From assembly GCF_016773205.1 (NCBI RefSeq), contig NZ_JAETWB010000019.1, positions 22,725 to 86,724 on the forward strand: DNA of 64,000 bases. The letters are read 5' to 3'. Below the pieces are notes generated by a model. That model worked only from the letters and a program-made list of their open reading frames with translations. It ran no database searches and was not told the origin of the DNA. Every line of letters begins with the position of its first letter. Within the stretch, counting starts at the first letter, position 1. This DNA comes from Belnapia arida (GTDB lineage: Bacteria > Pseudomonadota > Alphaproteobacteria > Acetobacterales > Acetobacteraceae). Below, piece by piece: positions 45,211 to 54,593 of the stretch. Made by a program: the position numbers and the translations under genes.

Positions 45211-45683
45211 ATGCCAGCCGACATCCGTCCCGCCCGGGCCGAGGACCTGCCCGTCCTCCTCGCCCTCTATCGCCACCTGAACACGGCCGACCCGACGCCC
45301 CCGCCCGACCTGACAAGGGTGGCTTGGCAGGCGATGCTGGCCCAGCCCGGTCTCACCGTTTCCTGGCCGAACAGGCAGGCGAGCCTGTCGCCACCTGCAC
45401 CCTGATCCAGGTGCCGAACCTGACGCGTGGTACCCGGCCCTACGCCTTCATCGAGAATGTCGTGACCCATGCCGCGCATCGTCGCCAGGGTCATGGCCGC
45501 GCCGTGCTGGGGGCGTCGCTCGCCGCTGCCTGGGCAGCCGGCTGCTACAAGGCGATGCTGCTGACTGGTTCGACGCGGGAGGCGACCTTCCGTTTCTACG
45601 AAGCCGCCGGCTTCCGCTGCGGCGAGCAGACCGGGCTGATTGCCCGCCCCATCGGCATCGTTGCCACGCCGCCTCTGGCGTGA
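45211..45683 (+). pseudogene. GNAT N-acetyltransferase broken by a frameshift
   Basis: The first part (45211 to about 45360) codes IRPARAEDLPVLLALYRHLN and continues to AMLAQPGLTV; the rest, in the next frame, codes FLAEQAGEPVATCTLIQVPN, then the acetyl-CoA loop RRQGHGRAVL and FYEAAGF. The two join in register if one T is added in the GTTTCC at 45358-45363. A good AGGAGAGCGCCGCC precedes the ATG. It is either a recent one-base deletion or a sequencing error; every other part of the domain is intact. Confidence 0.8.
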
Positions 45684-45733
45684 TCCGATCCCTCCGGTCA
45701 CCGCGCCATAAGCGGACACCGGGAGGATCATCC

Positions 45734-46699
45734 ATGCAAAGACGCGCCCTCATCGGCGGCCTGGCCGGCCTGCCGCTCGCCGCTCCGGGCCTTGCCCTGG
45801 CCCAGGGCGGCTTCCCGGACCGCCCGCTCGCCATGGTGCTGGCCTTCCCGGCCGGCGGCGGCACGGATGTCGCGGCCCGCCCCCTGGCCCGGATCATGGA
45901 GAAGTATCTCGGCCAGCCCGTGGTGGTCAGCAACCGCCCCGGCGCCTCGGGCGAGATCGGATTCACCGAACTTGCCCGCAGCAAGCCGGATGGCTACACG
46001 ATCGGCTTCATCAACACGCCGACCATCGTCACCATCCCGCTCGAGCGGCCGCAGGCGCGCTTCCGGCTCGACGACTTCGCCCCGATCCTCAACATCGTGG
46101 ACGACCCCGGCGCCATTTGGGTGCGGCCCGACAGCCCGCTGCGCAACGTCGCCGATCTGGTTGAGGAAACCCGGCGCCGCCCCGGCCAGGTCAGCTACGG
46201 CACCTCCGGCATCGGCTCCGACGACCATCTCGCGGTGCTGGCGCTGGAGCGCGTCACCGGCACGAAATTCCTCCACGTCCCCTTTGCCGGAGGCGCCCCG
46301 GTCCGCACCGCCACGCTCTCGAAGCAGATCGACCTCGCGGTGACCAATATCGGCGAGGCGATCGGCGATTTCCGCCAGGGCCTGTTCCGCCCGCTCGGCC
46401 AGATGGGCACCGCGCGCTGGCCGGTGATGGCCGACGTGCCGACCTTCCGCGAACAGGGCTTCGACGTGGTCGAGGGCTCGATGCGCGGCCTCGCCGCCCC
46501 GGCCGGCCTGCCCCGCCCGGTGCTCGACCGGCTGGTGGAGGCCGCCCGCCGCGCCGCGGAGGACCCGGAATGGCAGGCCGTCGCCACCCAGCTCGCCCTG
46601 CCGCTCCGCCTGCTCGGCCCCGACGAGTATCGCGGCGAGCTGGTGGCGATGCAGGCGCATTACGAGAAACTCTGGGCCGCCCATCCCTGGAAGGAATGA
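45734..46699 (+). CDS. tripartite tricarboxylate transporter receptor (Bug/TctC family)
   Basis: A 321-residue periplasmic receptor. A signal peptide (MQRRALIGGLAGLPLAAPG) is followed by FPDRPLAMVLAFPAGGGTDV, where the first ligand loop sits, then RPGASGEIGFTELARSKPDGYTIG (read in pieces) and HVPFAGGAPVRTATL. These receptors bind carboxylates such as citrate, aromatic acids or amino acids. No tctA/tctB membrane genes are near, as is common for the large orphan Bug sets of this lineage. GGGAGGATCATCC precedes the ATG. Confidence 0.93.
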   Translation: MQRRALIGGLAGLPLAAPGLALAQGGFPDRPLAMVLAFPAGGGTDVAARPLARIMEKYLGQPVVVSNRPGASGEIGFTELARSKPDGYTIGFINTPTIVTIPLERPQARFRLDDFAPILNIVDDPGAIWVRPDSPLRNVADLVEETRRRPGQVSYGTSGIGSDDHLAVLALERVTGTKFLHVPFAGGAPVRTATLSKQIDLAVTNIGEAIGDFRQGLFRPLGQMGTARWPVMADVPTFREQGFDVVEGSMRGLAAPAGLPRPVLDRLVEAARRAAEDPEWQAVATQLALPLRLLGPDEYRGELVAMQAHYEKLWAAHPWKE

Positions 46700-46711
46700 G
46701 GCGGCCGCCCC

Positions 46712-47620
46712 TCAGCCCGGCCCGTACAGCCGCGCGGCCAGGAACTCGGCCAGCGCCTCGACCTTGGCCGGCCGGTGCCGCGCTGTCGGTGTGACGAAGT
46801 AGAGTCCGCCCGCCGCCATCCGCCAGCCGGGCAGCACCACCTCCACCCGCCCCGCCGCCAGGTGCCCAGCCACGGCGAAATCCGGCAGCTCGGCGATGCC
46901 GAGCCCGTCCAGCAGGCAGGGCACCAGCGCATCCACATTGGTCACCCGCAGCGGGCCGGTGGGGGTGACCGCGACTTCCTCGCCGCCCGGCCCGAGGAAG
47001 CGCCAGGCCTCGCCCCGGGCGCGATAGGCGTAGCCGAGGCAACGATGCGCCGCGATCTCGCGGGGATGCTGCGGCCGGCCATGCCGGGCGAGATAGGCCG
47101 GAGCGGCCACCACCAGCCGCGCCACCGGGCCGAGCCGCCGCGCCACCAGCGAGGAATCCTCGAGGACCGCGATCCTGAGCGCCGCATCGAACCCCTCGCC
47201 GACCAAGTCCACCACGGCATCGCCGAGATGCAGGTCGAGGGCGATATCCGGGTAGCGCCTCAGGAATTCCGGCAGGATCGGCGCCACCCGCAGCAGGCCG
47301 TAGGACATCGGCACCGCGAGCCGGACGAGTCCGCGCGGCTGGCTCGCCAGCTCGCGCCCGGCCGCCTCCGCCTCCTCCGCTTCGCACAGGGTTCGCGCCG
47401 CCCGCTCGGCCACGATGCGGCCGAGATCGGTCAGCGCCAGCCGGCGGGAGCTGCGGTTGAAGACCCGGCCGCCCAGCCGCGCCTCGAGCCGGGTGACCGC
47501 GCGCGAGACCGTTGCCACCGAGACGCCGAGCGAGCGCGCTGCGGCAGCGAAGGAGCCCTCTTCCGCGAGCCGCGCCACCATCGCCAGGGCTTCGAAATCC
47601 GGCAGTCTGGACATCTGCAA
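46712..47620 (-). CDS. LysR-family transcriptional regulator
   Basis: A 302-residue LysR regulator: N-terminal winged helix (GSFAAAARSLGVSVATVSRA, then RLEARLGGRVFNRSSRRLALT) and a C-terminal effector domain of the CrgA-like type (PRGLVRLAVPMSYG, LDLHLGDAVVDLVGEGFDAA). It is divergent from the SDR gene at 47711 with a 90-base shared region, its most likely target. ATG 47620 or 47614 are both possible. Confidence 0.93.
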   Translation of the reverse strand: MQMSRLPDFEALAMVARLAEEGSFAAAARSLGVSVATVSRAVTRLEARLGGRVFNRSSRRLALTDLGRIVAERAARTLCEAEEAEAAGRELASQPRGLVRLAVPMSYGLLRVAPILPEFLRRYPDIALDLHLGDAVVDLVGEGFDAALRIAVLEDSSLVARRLGPVARLVVAAPAYLARHGRPQHPREIAAHRCLGYAYRARGEAWRFLGPGGEEVAVTPTGPLRVTNVDALVPCLLDGLGIAELPDFAVAGHLAAGRVEVVLPGWRMAAGGLYFVTPTARHRPAKVEALAEFLAARLYGPG

Positions 47621-47710
47621 TCCTGCAATGGTGGCTTTCGATCCTTTCTATTTTGACGGTGTCGCCCCGGCCATACCTTTCTCGCAGCCAATCCAGCAGG
47701 AGTTGCAGAC

Positions 47711-48466
47711 ATGGCCCGCAAGCTTGAAGGCAAGGTCTCCGTCGTCACCGGCGGCACCAGCGGCATCGGCCTCGCCACCGCCCGGCGCTTCGCCGCGGAA
47801 GGCGCCCAGGTCTTCGTCACCGGCCGCCGCCCCGCCGAACTCGCCGCCGCCGTCACGGCGATCGGCCCGAACGCCACCGGTATCCAGGCCGATTCCGGCA
47901 GCTTGGCAGACCTCGACCGGCTCTATGCCCGGGTGAAGGCGGAGGCCGGGCGGATCGACGTGCTCTTCGTCAATGCCGGCGGCGGCTCCTTCCTGCCGCT
48001 CGGCGCCATCACCGAGGAGCAGGTCGACGACACCTTCGGCCGCAACGTCAAAGGCGTGCTCTTCACCGTGCAGAAGGCGCTGCCCCTGCTGGTGGACGGC
48101 GCCTCGGTCATTCTCACCGGCTCGACCGCGGCGAGCACCGGCACGCCCGGCTTCAGCGTCTATGGTGCTTCGAAGGCCGCGATCCGCGCCTTTGCCCGCA
48201 ACTGGATCCTCGACCTGAAGGAGCGCCGCATCCGGGTGAATGTCATCGCCCCCGGCCCGATCCGCACGCCCGGCCTGGTCGGCCTCGCCGGCGAGGACGC
48301 CGCCGCGCAGCAGGGCCTGCTCGATCAAATGGCCTCCCTCATCCCGCTCGGCCGCGTCGGCGAAGCGGAGGAGGTGGCGCGGGCCGCGCTTTTCCTCGCC
48401 TCGGAGGATTCAAGCTTCGTCAACGGCACCGAATTCTTCGTCGACGGCGGCCAAGCGCAGATCTGA
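47711..48466 (+). CDS. SDR-family oxidoreductase
   Basis: A 251-residue short-chain dehydrogenase. [13 protein letters not shown] binds the cofactor, NAGG follows, catalytic serine lies in ILTGSTAAS and the catalytic pair is YGASK. It ends in [10 protein letters not shown], typical of the glucose-dehydrogenase-like group. The CAGGAGTTGCAGAC ribosome site precedes the ATG. Probably controlled by the divergent LysR protein. Confidence 0.92.
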   Translation: MARKLEGKVSVVTGGTSGIGLATARRFAAEGAQVFVTGRRPAELAAAVTAIGPNATGIQADSGSLADLDRLYARVKAEAGRIDVLFVNAGGGSFLPLGAITEEQVDDTFGRNVKGVLFTVQKALPLLVDGASVILTGSTAASTGTPGFSVYGASKAAIRAFARNWILDLKERRIRVNVIAPGPIRTPGLVGLAGEDAAAQQGLLDQMASLIPLGRVGEAEEVARAALFLASEDSSFVNGTEFFVDGGQAQI

Positions 48467-48478
48467 GGCGGGTGGCGC

Positions 48479-49057
48479 TCAGAGGAATCTCAGCGCCGCG
48501 AAGCCCAGCACGATCCCGGCAGCGGCGCCGGTCGTCACCAGCGTCAGCCGCCGCTCGATGAAGTCGCGGATCGGCGGCCCGTAGCGCCGCAGCAGGAAGG
48601 CGAGCAGGAAGAACCGCGCGCCCCGCGTCACGATGCTCGCCAGCACGAAGATCAGGAAGTTGAACTGCGCTGCGCCGGAGGCGATGGTGACGATCTTGTA
48701 GGGGATCGGCGTCAGCCCCTTGATGAGGATGACGAGCGCGCCCCAGCGGTCGTACCACCCCTGGAAGGTCGCCATGGCATCAGCATGGCCATAGGCGCGC
48801 AGCACCGGCACCGCCAGCGCGTCGAACAGCCAGAAGCCGATCGCATAGCCGAAGATCCCCCCCAGCACGGAGGCCACGGTGCAAATGGCGGCATAGCGGT
48901 AGGCCAGCTCCGGCCGGGCGATGCACATGGGAATGAGCATCGCGTCCGGCGGAATGGGAAAGAAGCTGCTCTCCGCGAAGCTGACACCTGCCAGATAGGC
49001 CGGCGCCCGGCGGTGCCCTGCCAATGCCAGGACACGATCATAGAGGGCTCGCAGCAT
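48479..49057 (-). CDS. YqaA-like SNARE-associated (DedA superfamily) membrane protein
   Basis: A 192-residue inner-membrane protein. The conserved SFAESSFFPIPPDAMLIP motif near residue 26 and the GLTPIPYKIVTIASG segment near 114 are the DedA/VTT signature. Relatives are thought to act as lipid scramblases or flippases. The ATG at 49057 gives the usual short N-terminus; the frame extends to 49384 without similarity. It is divergent from the MFS gene. Confidence 0.9.
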   Translation of the reverse strand: MLRALYDRVLALAGHRRAPAYLAGVSFAESSFFPIPPDAMLIPMCIARPELAYRYAAICTVASVLGGIFGYAIGFWLFDALAVPVLRAYGHADAMATFQGWYDRWGALVILIKGLTPIPYKIVTIASGAAQFNFLIFVLASIVTRGARFFLLAFLLRRYGPPIRDFIERRLTLVTTGAAAGIVLGFAALRFL

Positions 49058-49229
49058 TATCCAGTCCCGACCGGTGGAGGGCCGCCCCTTCGCACTTCCG
49101 GTGCGCCAACGCAATTCACGGATGCTTCCCTGCCGGATGAGCATGTGCACCGGGCATAGCCATGCGCCCTGCGCAGTTGTCTCGCCAGGCCGCGCAATGC
49201 TCTCATGCCGACGACCGAGAGGAAGACCC

Positions 49230-50465
49230 ATGACCGCATCGACCCGGCTGTCCGTCGCGCTGCTGCTTGGCTGCGGCGTCGTCACCGCCGCACTGGCCAT
49301 GGGCCTGCGCCAGAGCCTCGGCCTCTTCCTCGCGCCGATGACGACGGCCCAGGGCTGGGGCGCCAGCGGCTTCGCCTTCGCCATCGCCCTTCAGGTGCTG
49401 TGCAACGGCCTCACCCAGCCGATCTGGGGCCAGGTGGCGGACCGCATCGGCGGCCGCCGCGTGATCATGATCGGCGCCGTGCTGCAGGCCGTGGCCCTCA
49501 CCGGCATGGCCTTCTCGACCAGCCTCTTCTGGTTCACCTTCTTCGCCGGGGTGGTGATGGGCTGCGCCGTCTCCGCCGCCGGGATGCCCGTCATCATGGC
49601 CAGCCTGACCCGCCTGCTGCCGGAGAGCCTGCGCGGCCGTGCCACCGGCCTCGGCACCGCCGGCTCCTCTTTTGGCCAATTCCTCGTCGTCCCTGTCGTC
49701 GCCTTCGGCCTGCATGCCGCTGGCTGGCAATGGGCGCTGCTCGCCATCGCCGCCGTCTCCCTGCTGATGATCCCGCTCGCCCTGCCGCTGAACGACCAGG
49801 CGGCGAAGCCCGCCCCCGGCGCCGCGGCGGAGGAGCGTGCCACCGCCGCCCTTAGCCGCGCATTGCGCGACCCGACCTTCTGGTTCCTGTCCTTCGGCTT
49901 CTTCGTCTGCGGCCTGCATGTGAGCTTCATGGCCGTCCACCTGCCGGGCTTCGTGGCGAGCTGCCACCTGCCGCTCGGCGTCGGCGCCGCGGCGATCAGC
50001 CTGATCGGCCTGTTCAACGTCGCCGGCTCGCTCATCGCTGGCGAGCTGTCCGGCCGCTGGCGGCGGCGGGAGCTGCTGGTGATCATCTATGCCGCCCGCG
50101 GCGTGCTGATCGGCGGCTTCATGCTGGTCGAGAAGACGACGGCGAGCGTCCTCGTCTTCTCGGCGATCATGGGGCTGCTCTGGCTCTCCACCGTCCCGCC
50201 GACGGTAGCGCTCTGCGCCCGCAATTTCGGCACGCGCTGGCTGGCGACGATCTTCGGCTTGGTCTTCCTCGGCCATCAGGTCGGCGGCTTCGCCGGCGCC
50301 TGGCTCGGCGGCGTGGTCTTCGACCTCGACGGCAGCTACGACCGCATGTGGTTGCTGGCGACGATCGCCGCCTTCGCCGGCGCCGGCTTCTCCGCCCTCT
50401 GCCGCGACGGCGCCCCGGCCCCGACGGCGCCCGCGCGGCCGGTCGGACGCGTGGCGGAGGCGTGA
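49230..50465 (+). CDS. MFS transporter
   Basis: A 411-residue 12-helix major facilitator superfamily permease of the YbfB/OFA-like group. N-terminal MGLRQSLGLFLAPM (helix 1), GQVADRIGGRRVIMIG (loop 2-3), LPESLRGRATGLGTAGSSFG (loop 4-5) are seen. The substrate is unknown. GAGAGGAAGACCC precedes the ATG. The end is 15 bases before the RibD-like gene. Confidence 0.9.
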   Translation: MTASTRLSVALLLGCGVVTAALAMGLRQSLGLFLAPMTTAQGWGASGFAFAIALQVLCNGLTQPIWGQVADRIGGRRVIMIGAVLQAVALTGMAFSTSLFWFTFFAGVVMGCAVSAAGMPVIMASLTRLLPESLRGRATGLGTAGSSFGQFLVVPVVAFGLHAAGWQWALLAIAAVSLLMIPLALPLNDQAAKPAPGAAAEERATAALSRALRDPTFWFLSFGFFVCGLHVSFMAVHLPGFVASCHLPLGVGAAAISLIGLFNVAGSLIAGELSGRWRRRELLVIIYAARGVLIGGFMLVEKTTASVLVFSAIMGLLWLSTVPPTVALCARNFGTRWLATIFGLVFLGHQVGGFAGAWLGGVVFDLDGSYDRMWLLATIAAFAGAGFSALCRDGAPAPTAPARPVGRVAEA

Positions 50466-50480
50466 GAAACGCGTCGCGCC

Positions 50481-51032
50481 ATGGCTGGTACGATCTGGCA
50501 TTGCCACATCGCCGTCTCCCTCGACGGCAAGATCGCCCGCCCGGATGGGTCCGTCGATGACTGGCTGGCCGCGGATCATCCAGCCGAGGATTTCGGCTTC
50601 GAGGCCTTCCTCGCCGGTGTCGACGCGATCCTCATGGGGCGGGGTACCTATGATGCGATACGGCGCTTCGGCGAATGGCCCTATCCCGGCAAGCCCAGCT
50701 TCGTCCTGACCAGCCGGCCGCTGGAGGATGCGCCACCGGGCGTCGAGCCCCGCGCCGGCGACCCAGCCGCCATCACCGCCGAGCTGGAAGCCCGCGGATG
50801 CCGCCGCGTCTGGGTCGAGGGCGGCGGCCAGCTCATCCGCTCCATGATCGCGGTTGGCAAGCTCGATCGGCTCGAGATGGCCGTGATTCCGGTCATCCTC
50901 GGCGATGGCATCCCGCTCTTCCCGCCGGGCACCGGCGAGCTCAAGCTTCGGCTCCTTCGCTGCGAAACCAGGGCGAAGGGCGCGCTGCATCTGGTCTATG
51001 AGCGGCTGGACCGCCCCTCCGCCGCCGCTTAA
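50481..51032 (+). CDS. RibD C-terminal / dihydrofolate reductase-like protein
   Basis: A 183-residue stand-alone RibD_C-type reductase domain. HIAVSLDGKIARPDGSVDDW is the family start, MGRGTYDAI the cofactor loop, and RRVWVEGGGQLIRSMI the C-terminal NADPH region. Such proteins are YyaP/YwjB-like, NADPH-dependent, with unknown substrates; this is not the full RibD of riboflavin synthesis. It ends just before a decayed insertion sequence. Confidence 0.9.
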   Translation: MAGTIWHCHIAVSLDGKIARPDGSVDDWLAADHPAEDFGFEAFLAGVDAILMGRGTYDAIRRFGEWPYPGKPSFVLTSRPLEDAPPGVEPRAGDPAAITAELEARGCRRVWVEGGGQLIRSMIAVGKLDRLEMAVIPVILGDGIPLFPPGTGELKLRLLRCETRAKGALHLVYERLDRPSAAA

Positions 51033-51060
51033 AACATTCAACGAGACCTGTTGATCCGCC

Positions 51061-51782
51061 TTGAGGGATATGGCGAAGCTCCTTGTTTCTGATGATCTTT
51101 GGGCGGCGGTCGCCTCGCTGCTGCCGCCGGAGCGGCTGCCGGTGGAGATGGGCTGCGGGTCTGGCATGACCTGCTGGCGCCGGTTGCGGGACCGGCAGGT
51201 GGCCCGGTGTTTGGAATTGCCTGCACCGGACACTGCTGAAGCGCTTGCAGGCGGCGGAAACCATCGACTGATCCCGGGCTGCGCTCGGCAGTGCAAGCAT
51301 TGCGCCCAAAAGGGGGTGCGGAGGTCGGACCGAACCCGACGGATCGCGGCAGGCCGGGCACCAGGCGTCACATTGTCACGGATACCTGCGGCACGCCGCT
51401 CGGCCTGACGCTGAGCGGTGCCAACCGCCACGACAGCCGGATGCCGGCGCCCACCCAGTATGCCGCGCCGCGTGTTCGGATCGGCTGCCAAGGCCGACCC
51501 CACCGCGGGCCGTGCAAGCTGCACGCCGACCAGGCCTATGATCACCACCGCTGCCGTGAGGAAGGCCCGCGCCCATGGGATCGCCCCGCGCATCGCCCGG
51601 CGCGGCATCGAGACCAGCCAGAAGCTGGGCAGACATAGGTGGGTCGTCGAGCGCACCTTCGCCTGGCTGAACCGCGTCCGCCTCCCCACCATCCGCTACG
51701 AACGCCGGGCCGAGATCCATCCAGCCTTCAACATGCTCACCTGAGCTCTCGTCTGCCTCAACCAAATCCGCAGGTTTTGCTA
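51061..51782 (+). pseudogene. decayed IS5-family transposase
   Basis: Pieces of an IS5-type transposase lie in several frames. LLVSDDLWAAVASLLPPE is the N-terminus; it then jumps to MGCGSGMTCWRRLRD (an internal deletion of about 40 residues). GLTLSGANRHDSRM and CKLHADQAYDHHRC appear in the second frame, and RRGIETSQKLGRHRWVVERT with FAWLNR in the third, followed after a stop codon by ALVCLNQIRRFC. At least two frameshifts, one deletion and one stop show it is dead. I could not see convincing terminal inverted repeats. Confidence 0.85.
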
Positions 51783-52014
51783 GGCGCTTTTAGTGAGGCT
51801 GCCTCGGCAGACGATCCGAAGCAGTCCTGCGAGACATGGCTTCAACGAGCGGCATCCGGCACCAAGGCCTGGCCGGAACCAAAGCTACAGGTTGGTAACT
51901 CCTGCACCTATCCCTGAATGGGTTCTCCTCAGCCTCGCCGTCAACCCGACTAGCGTCGGGAAGACGTATCAGGCGTGGTCGCCTTTCGCGACAGCGAACT
52001 AGAGGAGAACTCAG

Positions 52015-52452
52015 ATGGTCCTCGGTCTTGTTGCCCTCGTCACCGCAGCCCTCTTTGCGGGGGCCGCAACATACATCAGCATCGTCGAGCATCCCGCCAG
52101 GATGAGCCTGGAGGACGCGCCCCTGCTCGTGCAGTGGCAGCTCAGTTACAAGCGCGCTCTGCCCATTCAGGCCGGCTTGGCCATGTTGGGAGGGGCCGCA
52201 GGGCTTCTAGCCTGGTATAATTCCCGCGAGTGGCAGTGGATGGCAGGGAGCTTGCTCCTGATCGCAAACTGGCCGTTCACGATGTTGGTCATCATGCCTG
52301 TGAACAAGCGCTTGATGGCGATGACGCCGCAGGAAGCAGGGGCGGGAAGCCGTGGTTTGTTGCGTCGCTGGGGTGACTTGCACGGCGTCCGGAGCGTGCT
52401 CGGCTCCGCTGCGTCCCTTCTGCTCGCCTGGGGTTTCCTGGCAACCCGCTAG
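52015..52452 (+). CDS. DUF1772 (anthrone oxygenase-like) membrane protein
   Basis: A 145-residue four-helix membrane protein of the DUF1772 family. The N-terminal helix carries LFAGAATYISIVEHPAR, with the conserved E-H-P; WPFTMLVIMPVNKRL is the central conserved segment and WGDLHGVRSVLG the third. The function in bacteria is unknown; fungal relatives act near anthrone oxidation. Its base composition is less GC-rich than the core genes. AGAGGAGAACTCAG precedes the ATG. It lies between decayed insertion sequences. Confidence 0.85.
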   Translation: MVLGLVALVTAALFAGAATYISIVEHPARMSLEDAPLLVQWQLSYKRALPIQAGLAMLGGAAGLLAWYNSREWQWMAGSLLLIANWPFTMLVIMPVNKRLMAMTPQEAGAGSRGLLRRWGDLHGVRSVLGSAASLLLAWGFLATR

Positions 52453-52482
52453 GCCGTTCAACACCGTACATGGTGATAGCTC

Positions 52483-52499
52483 CCAGCCGAGGAGGCTGG
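52483..52499. terminator. weak hairpin after DUF1772 gene
   Basis: CCAGCC at 52483-52488 pairs with GGCTGG at 52494-52499 over a five-base loop, 30 bases past the stop. There is no T-tract, so terminator function is doubtful. Confidence 0.3.
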
Positions 52500-52608
52500 C
52501 GCCGCCCAAGATCAGGGCCTGACTTCGTTCGGAACGAACTCCTGGGGTCGCCGTGAGCTTACGGATCGTTCATGATGGTCGCGCACGCGCGCCACAAGGG
52601 AGCTTCGC

Positions 52609-53661
52609 TTGAGCACAGGGTTGATCGCGCTGTTGGACGACATCGCCGGGCTGGCCAAGGTGGCGGCGGCCTCATTGGACGACGTGGTGGCTCAGTCGAC
52701 CAAGGCGGGCGCCAAGGCGGCGGGCGTGGTGATCGACGACGCGGCAGTGACGCCGCGCTACGTGGTGGGCTTTGCCGCGGCGCGCGAGGTGCCGATCGTA
52801 GCACGGATCGCCTGGGGATCGCTCAAGAACAAGATGCTGTTCCTTCTCCCCGGGGCGCTGCTGTTGAGCCTGTTCGCGCCTTGGGCGATCACGCCCCTGC
52901 TGATGCTGGGCGGGGCCTACCTTTGCTACGAGGGAGCGGAAAAGGTCTGGCACGCGGTGGCGGCGCATGGGGCCAGCCAGCACGAAGCGGCGGTGCTGGC
53001 ACCGCCGGAGAATCCCAAGGCGCTGGAAGACGCCAAGGTGCGCGGCGCCATTGGCACCGACTTCATCTTGTCGGCCGAGATCATGGCGATCACGCTAGGC
53101 ACCCTACCCGACGTGCCGCTGTGGGAGCAGGCGGTGGTGCTGGCGATCGTGGGCATCGGCATCACGGTGGGCGTCTACGGCGTGGTGGCGCTGATCGTGA
53201 AGGCGGACGACGCGGGGCTGGCGATGGCGGCCGGCGAGCGCCCGATCTCGGCGATCTTCCGCCGGAAGATCGGCCAACCTAGTGGCGCCGACCTCTCGGT
53301 ACGGCCGGTGACGCAGGCGATCGGGCGCGGGCTGGTGGTCGGGATGCCTTGGTTCCTCAAGATGCTGGCCATCGTGGGCACGGCGGCGATGGTGTGGGTG
53401 GGTGGTGGCATCATCGTGCACGGGCTGGCGGGCTACGGCCTGCCGGGGGTGGAGCACGCGATCCACGGCGCCGCCGTCGCGGCAGCGAACGCGGTCCCAG
53501 CGGTTGCAGGTGCCGTGGAATGGCTGGCAACGGCGGCGGGTTCCGGTGTGGTGGGACTGGCGGTCGGCGCAGTGCTGATCCCCGTGGTGCAGTTTGTGGT
53601 GTCGCCGCTGCTCAGCCTGTTCCGGCGGGAGCCGAAGGGACACGGAGCGGCGGGCGGCTGA
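52609..53661 (+). CDS. DUF808 (YedI-like) membrane protein
   Basis: A 350-residue inner-membrane protein of the DUF808/YedI family, unknown function. The N-terminal soluble part has ALLDDIAGLAKVAAASLDDV and KAAGVVIDDAAVTPRYVVG; about seven helices follow, with ARIAWGSLKNKMLFLLPGAL and GTDFILSAEIMAITLG as family landmarks. The start is TTG at 52609 with AAGGGAG before it; no ATG is suitable. Placed between insertion-sequence remnants, so possibly acquired. Confidence 0.9.
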   Translation: MSTGLIALLDDIAGLAKVAAASLDDVVAQSTKAGAKAAGVVIDDAAVTPRYVVGFAAAREVPIVARIAWGSLKNKMLFLLPGALLLSLFAPWAITPLLMLGGAYLCYEGAEKVWHAVAAHGASQHEAAVLAPPENPKALEDAKVRGAIGTDFILSAEIMAITLGTLPDVPLWEQAVVLAIVGIGITVGVYGVVALIVKADDAGLAMAAGERPISAIFRRKIGQPSGADLSVRPVTQAIGRGLVVGMPWFLKMLAIVGTAAMVWVGGGIIVHGLAGYGLPGVEHAIHGAAVAAANAVPAVAGAVEWLATAAGSGVVGLAVGAVLIPVVQFVVSPLLSLFRREPKGHGAAGG

Positions 53662-53683
53662 CAGGGGACGCCGACGCTGCCGG

Positions 53684-54141
53684 CAGGGTCTGGATAGTCG
53701 CCCATGGCATGTCCCGCTTGAGCCTGTGAGTTGACCGCGACAGGCTGAGCAGGTGCGTCGAGAGCCAGGCCAGCAAGGCACGGAGCAGGTGGAGGGTGTG
53801 GTCAGCGGCGGCGAGGATGACGTTGATCCCGTCGCCCTCGGTGCCGCGCAGGGAGTTGCGGCCGAGATGGCCGTCGTTCTTCATGTGGCCGATGACCGGC
53901 TCGATGGCGCTGTGACGCCGTCGCTCGCGGCGAATGGTGGACGTGATGTCGCGCTCCTGGCCTGACATGAACACGCGAGACTTGTCGGCGTCATGGCTGC
54001 GGTAGCCGCAGTCGGCATAGGCACGCTCGATCTCGATGCCGGTGATGCACTCGGTCTGAGCGATCTGCTCGGCCAGGGTGTGGCTGTCTTAGGGGGGGCC
54101 TGCAGGGCGTGGACGCCGAGGACGAACTGCCCGTGGGGCAC
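53684..54141 (-). pseudogene. IS5-family transposase remnant, C-terminal half
   Basis: Reading the minus strand, FVLGVHALQ is followed after a frameshift at a run of seven G (54091-54097 on the plus strand) by HTLAEQIAQTECITGIEIE and RAYADCGYRSHDADKSRV. ITSTIRRERRRHSAIEPVIG and HMKNDGHLGRNSLRGTEGD then close the DDE domain. The N-terminal half is absent and its place is taken by an IS6-type fragment. Clearly dead. Confidence 0.85.
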
Positions 54142-54145
54142 CGCG

Positions 54146-54400
54146 GCGGCTACCGGCTGACCCTGCGGGATCTCACCGAGATGTCCTGATCTGCGGCATC
54201 CACTTCAGCCACGAAGCTGTACGGGAGTGGGAGGCAAAACTCGCGCCCGTCTGGCTGATGAACTTCGTTTTTGTCGGCATGACAGGAGTGGCGTTGGCCG
54301 CCGCCATCGGCACGTGGATGAGACGTACCTGAAGGTTCGGGGCCGATGCCGTTACCCGTATCGGGCGCTCCGCCAACCGCCGTCGTCTGCTCCACCTTCA
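54146..54400 (+). pseudogene. IS6-family transposase remnant, middle part
   Basis: GYRLTLRDLTEM, HFSHEAVREWEAKLAP (shifted frame) and GRRHRHVDETYLKVRGR followed by YPYRAL (third frame) follow the order of an IS6-family transposase, including the first catalytic aspartate in HVDETY. Two frameshifts and missing ends show decay. The junction with the IS5-type fragment is at about 54142-54147. From 54400 to 54593 I see no gene. Confidence 0.8.
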
Positions 54401-54593
54401 TCGTACCACGAATGTCCTCGCCATCCTCAAGGCGGAGCAAGCAGAACCCAACCTTCGCCTCATGTCGTCAGGTTCGGCGTGAGCGCTGACAGATCCGCAG
54501 CTTGGCCTGTGGTCGTCCAGGAAGGTCACCGAACCGAGCTTCCGGCATAAACCGGCCAGCTCGGCAGCCTGCTTTGCCGGCACAGCCTCCGCC

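Noticed and set aside
51745..52014. intact terminal inverted repeat of the IS5 remnant
   Set aside because: Comparing both flanks of the remnant by eye gave no convincing inverted match.
54398..54593. possible gene between the IS6 remnant and the LLM oxidoreductase
   Set aside because: Short frames on both strands show neither codon bias nor a family; probably eroded insertion-sequence end.
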